A DNA stretch of 45,845 bases from NCBI GenBank assembly GCA_011050085.1, contig DRGL01000030.1:1-45845 (forward strand), given 5' to 3'. Below the pieces are notes generated by a model that did no database searches, was not told where the DNA came from, and saw only the letters and a list, made by a program, of their open reading frames with translations. The first letter of the stretch is position 1. Each line of letters starts with the position of its first letter. This DNA comes from Pricia antarctica (GTDB lineage Bacteria > Bacteroidota > Bacteroidia > Flavobacteriales > Flavobacteriaceae). Positions 43,606 to 45,845 of this stretch are shown in pieces. A program made the translations under genes and the position numbers.

Positions 43606-44163
43606 TTATTTTGATAGTGATTTCAGTTCCTGAAACTTTGTAATATCCATGTGTAGCACCAGCTTCGTTTTGCCGAAGCCGCCTTTGGTCACTTGGATGT
43701 TGTCCAGGACTTCCTTTAATCGATTCCGTGACCCGTCCAGTTTTTGTTTCAGGATGGTATTCTCTTTTTGAAGTTCGATTGATTCGAACGCGGATGTAAA
43801 GAAGGCATCGTCCTGGATGTTTTTCCCTTTGGAGCCCGGCTTGGTCGAACCCTGTTTCGCACTGTTTTGCGGCGTGTGCTCAAAGAGCAGTTCCATCATG
43901 GCCTTGGTAGGAAGCACCCCATGCCTCTCCATCTCCTTCATAATGGCGGCCAGACCGTTGAACCTTTTTTTGATGAGATTTCCCAAGGTCCGGGCATTGG
44001 GCCCGAACGACTCTTTTGGTGAGATCTCGTTGTAGAAAAAGAAGTCCAACATGGTTTGGAGGGCTACGGTATGGGTCTTGAAGAACTGTCTTGAGAAGGT
44101 CTGGAACCGTTGTGCCGTTTTCTTTTTGAACCGTATGTTGCTGAATGTCTTTGACGAGTTCAT
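43606..44163 (-). CDS. bfmA: BfmA/BtgA-family mobilisation protein
   Basis: The 185-residue protein starts with MNSSKTFSNIRFKKKTAQRFQTFSRQFFKTH, a basic helical DNA-binding N-terminus of this family. LIKKRFNGLAAIMKEMERHGVLPTKAMMELLFEH follows, and the C-terminal part has a coiled-coil segment (about 125-175). Such proteins assist the relaxase at oriT. Seven nucleotides separate it from the relaxase gene. The start at 44163 lies downstream of the candidate oriT. Confidence 0.82.
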   Translation of the reverse strand: MNSSKTFSNIRFKKKTAQRFQTFSRQFFKTHTVALQTMLDFFFYNEISPKESFGPNARTLGNLIKKRFNGLAAIMKEMERHGVLPTKAMMELLFEHTPQNSAKQGSTKPGSKGKNIQDDAFFTSAFESIELQKENTILKQKLDGSRNRLKEVLDNIQVTKGGFGKTKLVLHMDITKFQELKSLSK

Positions 44164-44311
44164 CCTTGATCTTCAATTGCCGCAAATTTTTGCCGTTCTA
44201 TTGGGGTTTTTTGGCAGTTTGCCGCAAAACCGGGATTCTAAAATCCGATAATTATTCTATATTTAATTGTAAAACACTAAATAATAGGTAGTTACATGTA
44301 ATATGAATTAA

Positions 44312-44334
44312 ACAACACCGCGCCAGCGTGTTGT
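44312..44334. other. candidate oriT hairpin
   Basis: ACAACAC (44312-44318) and GTGTTGT (44328-44334) pair across a 9-nt loop. GC next to each arm extends the stem if one base bulges. It lies about 150 nt upstream of the BfmA start, where nic-proximal inverted repeats are usually found in Bacteroidota mobilisation regions. The nick position cannot be read from sequence. The remaining 44186-44498 shows no other gene. Confidence 0.4.
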
Positions 44335-44498
44335 CCTCTTGCTATTCCTTTTTTCCCGCAGGGATTTTTTTAAGGCTCCGGTCGAATGTAGTCGGTGTTT
44401 ATCGGGATACATCATAAGCTGAAAATTTTAAGAGTTCTTGAAACCTCTTTTTGACGGATTGTTAGGTATTCGAAAAAATTGTAGCATTCTTATAAATA

Positions 44499-44529
44499 AA
44501 AAAGGGTAACCCAATGGGCTACCCTTTTT
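44499..44529 (-). terminator. terminator after orf70 (bidirectional form)
   Basis: AAAAAGGGTA (44499-44508) and TACCCTTTTT (44520-44529) form a 10-bp stem around an 11-nt loop. T-rich sequence follows on the minus strand (TTTATTTATAAG). It lies directly after the stop codon of the small gene at 44534, so it ends the ssb-radC operon. Confidence 0.8.
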
Positions 44530-44533
44530 AGAA

Positions 44534-44746
44534 TTAAATCTGTCCTTTTGAAATCCTGAAAATGAATGTATAGGTATTAAGATGCCTTATAGCTTCTTTC
44601 TCAATAAGCAATTCGTAATCTAAATGTTTCGGTTCGGCATAAGGTTTTAATTCCCTGCCATATTTATAGTCTGATTCCACGTCGGATTTGCAGAACAACT
44701 GTATCAGAGTTTCACCGGTGAAGTTGTTATAGACGAAGTATATCAT
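44534..44746 (-). CDS. small cytoplasmic protein of unknown function
   Basis: The 70-residue protein is rich in Y, E and K (YKYGRELKPYAEPKHLDYELLIEKEAIRHLN), with no signal or membrane segment. It follows radC by 9 nt and is followed by the terminator, so it is the last gene of the ssb-radC unit. I do not recognise a family. Confidence 0.5.
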   Translation of the reverse strand: MIYFVYNNFTGETLIQLFCKSDVESDYKYGRELKPYAEPKHLDYELLIEKEAIRHLNTYTFIFRISKGQI

Positions 44747-44755
44747 GTTATCCCT

Positions 44756-45205
44756 TTACATTAGTCCATTTTCCGAAAAGCTGAAATAGCCGCCATTGGG
44801 CAGTATGATCACATGGTCCAGGACGGTGATATCGAAAAGCTCCGCCGCCTTCTTTACCCTACGTGTCAGTTTAATATCGGCATCGCTTGCCCTGCTCGTT
44901 CCCGAGGGATGGTTATGGGCGATAACGATCGACGTAGAAAGGCTTTTAAGCACAACGGCGAACAGCAGTCTCAAATCTACCAAGGTACCCGTGAGTCCGC
45001 CTGTGGAAGCTTGATAAACGCCCTTTACTTTATTTGCCTGATTGAACAGTAGTACTTTGAAGGTCTCGTGCAGGCCGATAGTATCCTTGTCCCAGTTTTG
45101 GTACAACAGTTCCGCTACCTTATAGGGGGCGGTCAAGGGTTCGGAATCGATTGTTCCCAGCTTTTCGCAGTAGCTTATCTTAATTTCGTTAACTTCGTTT
45201 TTCAT
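44756..45205 (-). CDS. radC: RadC-like JAB-domain protein
   Basis: I start at ATG 45205 (MKNEVNEIK, 149 residues); the longer frame upstream has no family match. The JAB1/MPN-like metal motif is STSIVIAHNHPSGTSRASDAD (His-x-His and Ser/Asp ligands, about residues 89-110). KGVYQASTGGLTGTLVDLRLLF and VLDHVIILPNGGYFSFSE follow. It belongs to the RadC-like proteins common in mobile elements, whose role is unclear. It lies between ssb and orf70. Confidence 0.85.
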   Translation of the reverse strand: MKNEVNEIKISYCEKLGTIDSEPLTAPYKVAELLYQNWDKDTIGLHETFKVLLFNQANKVKGVYQASTGGLTGTLVDLRLLFAVVLKSLSTSIVIAHNHPSGTSRASDADIKLTRRVKKAAELFDITVLDHVIILPNGGYFSFSENGLM

Positions 45206-45272
45206 TGTTTTACTGTTAAGGTTAATGATGAAAAAGAGGGCGCAACTTTCATGGGGAACGCCCTCTTTGCTT

Positions 45273-45752
45273 TTAGTATTCGCTCGGTAACAATAGGGTA
45301 CCATCTACAAAGAAGAGACGAATGGCATCCAGCGGAAAATCGGTCGACCGGTATTTATGGGTTTCGAATACGTTCCCGTTCCCATCGCTATATTCGATCA
45401 GCGCGTCGTATCCCAGGGCATTTCGTTCATCCTCGGATAGCTTCTTGAAATCGATCGTTATAAAATAGCTTCGGTTCAAAAGGCTTTTGGCGATTACCGA
45501 AGTATCCGTGTTGCCCTCAACGGCTATCTGTTTGCCCTTACCGGCATATTGGTCGATCAGCTCGGCCGTCTTGCCCCATGCGACCAGATTGTGCCAGTCG
45601 GTCGACTGTACCTTTTCTCCGTTGGCATTCTTGTAGTTCTCATTGGTCGCCAACGAAAATCGGACGACTTTTTTACCGCTCTCCAAGACGGTCGTTTCGG
45701 GATCGTTCCCCACGTTGCCAATTAATTGGACCTTGTTTCTGAGTGTACTCAT
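45273..45752 (-). CDS. ssb: single-stranded DNA-binding protein
   Basis: The 159-residue protein starts with STLRNKVQLIGNVGNDPETTVLESGKKVVRFSLATNENYKNANGEKVQSTDWHNLVAWGKTAELI, the OB-fold of bacterial SSB. The C-terminal part is divergent (DALIEYSDGNGNVFETHKYRST) and lacks the usual acidic DDLPF tail, which matters because that tail recruits partners. It is probably the element's own SSB for transferred single strands. It lies upstream of radC. Confidence 0.88.
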   Translation of the reverse strand: MSTLRNKVQLIGNVGNDPETTVLESGKKVVRFSLATNENYKNANGEKVQSTDWHNLVAWGKTAELIDQYAGKGKQIAVEGNTDTSVIAKSLLNRSYFITIDFKKLSEDERNALGYDALIEYSDGNGNVFETHKYRSTDFPLDAIRLFFVDGTLLLPSEY

Positions 45753-45845
45753 AATTAAAATAGTTAAGGATTGAAATATTCCCGTACGACCATCGCACGG
45801 GCATTAAAAACTGATTTACTTAGTATATCCGGAGCGTTTTCCTTC

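Noticed and set aside
1-45845. CRISPR array
   Set aside because: No set of evenly spaced, near-identical short repeats with unique spacers was seen; the repeats found are long, few or palindromic.

Overview
The window looks like Bacteroidota DNA, most likely from a marine Flavobacteriaceae. The supporting signs are TAnnTTTG-type promoters, A-rich leaders instead of Shine-Dalgarno sites, and a CTnDOT-like conjugation module (TraE/F/G/I/J/K/M/N, BfmA, RteC). AraC-type domains fused to TPR arrays and flavobacterial intergenic hairpins point the same way. No rRNA, tRNA, CRISPR array or integrase was seen, so the ends of the element probably lie outside the window.

Layout. (a) 1-5.6 kb, minus strand: a peptide-export operon with a C39 peptidase, an ABC exporter, an HlyD-type adaptor and a membrane TPR/AraC regulator. 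The peptidase and exporter halves are separated by one nucleotide at a TTT-TAG-G site. (b) 5.66-10 kb, plus strand: the regulation/replication end of an integrative conjugative element (RteC, an excisionase-like HTH protein, a DNA-binding protein, a DnaC-like ATPase with an in-frame TAG, and an endonuclease/exonuclease/phosphatase-fold protein). (c) 10-32 kb: visibly more AT-rich cargo. It holds a LytS/LytTR two-component pair, serine hydrolases, CPBP proteases (one broken), a cupin, and two large AraC+TolB/FlgO+TPR regulators, one carrying a class III nucleotide cyclase domain. It also holds an ankyrin lipoprotein, an acyltransferase, a dehalogenase-like hydrolase, a decayed SYLF gene, an alcohol dehydrogenase and a DUF2235 lipoprotein. 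(d) 32.4-45.8 kb, visibly more GC-rich: amidase, traE-F-G-I-J-K-M-N (plus strand), then PLD-like protein, coupling ATPase, relaxase and BfmA (minus strand), a candidate oriT, and an ssb-radC-orf70 operon.

The transfer region would assemble a VirB4/VirB6-type secretion channel, process DNA with BfmA and the relaxase, and feed it in through the coupling ATPase. Amidase may open the cell wall. RteC and the HTH protein probably control excision. The cargo is organised around signal-responsive regulators placed next to the genes they may control. In the clearest case, a cyclase-TPR-AraC protein lies beside two promoters that share a 38-bp box at identical spacing.

The best candidate for something undescribed is a minus-strand array at 24.6-25.2 kb. 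It has three tandem genes for 37-39-residue basic, aromatic-rich peptides, separated by hairpin leaders and closed by a terminator. Two of the copies differ mainly at synonymous positions, which argues they are translated and under selection. A second unexplained structure is a tandem ~118-bp repeat at 10.7-10.95 kb with compensated stem changes. Several genes carry a single inactivating lesion, so the cargo is partly decaying, unless some lesions are recoding sites or assembly errors.
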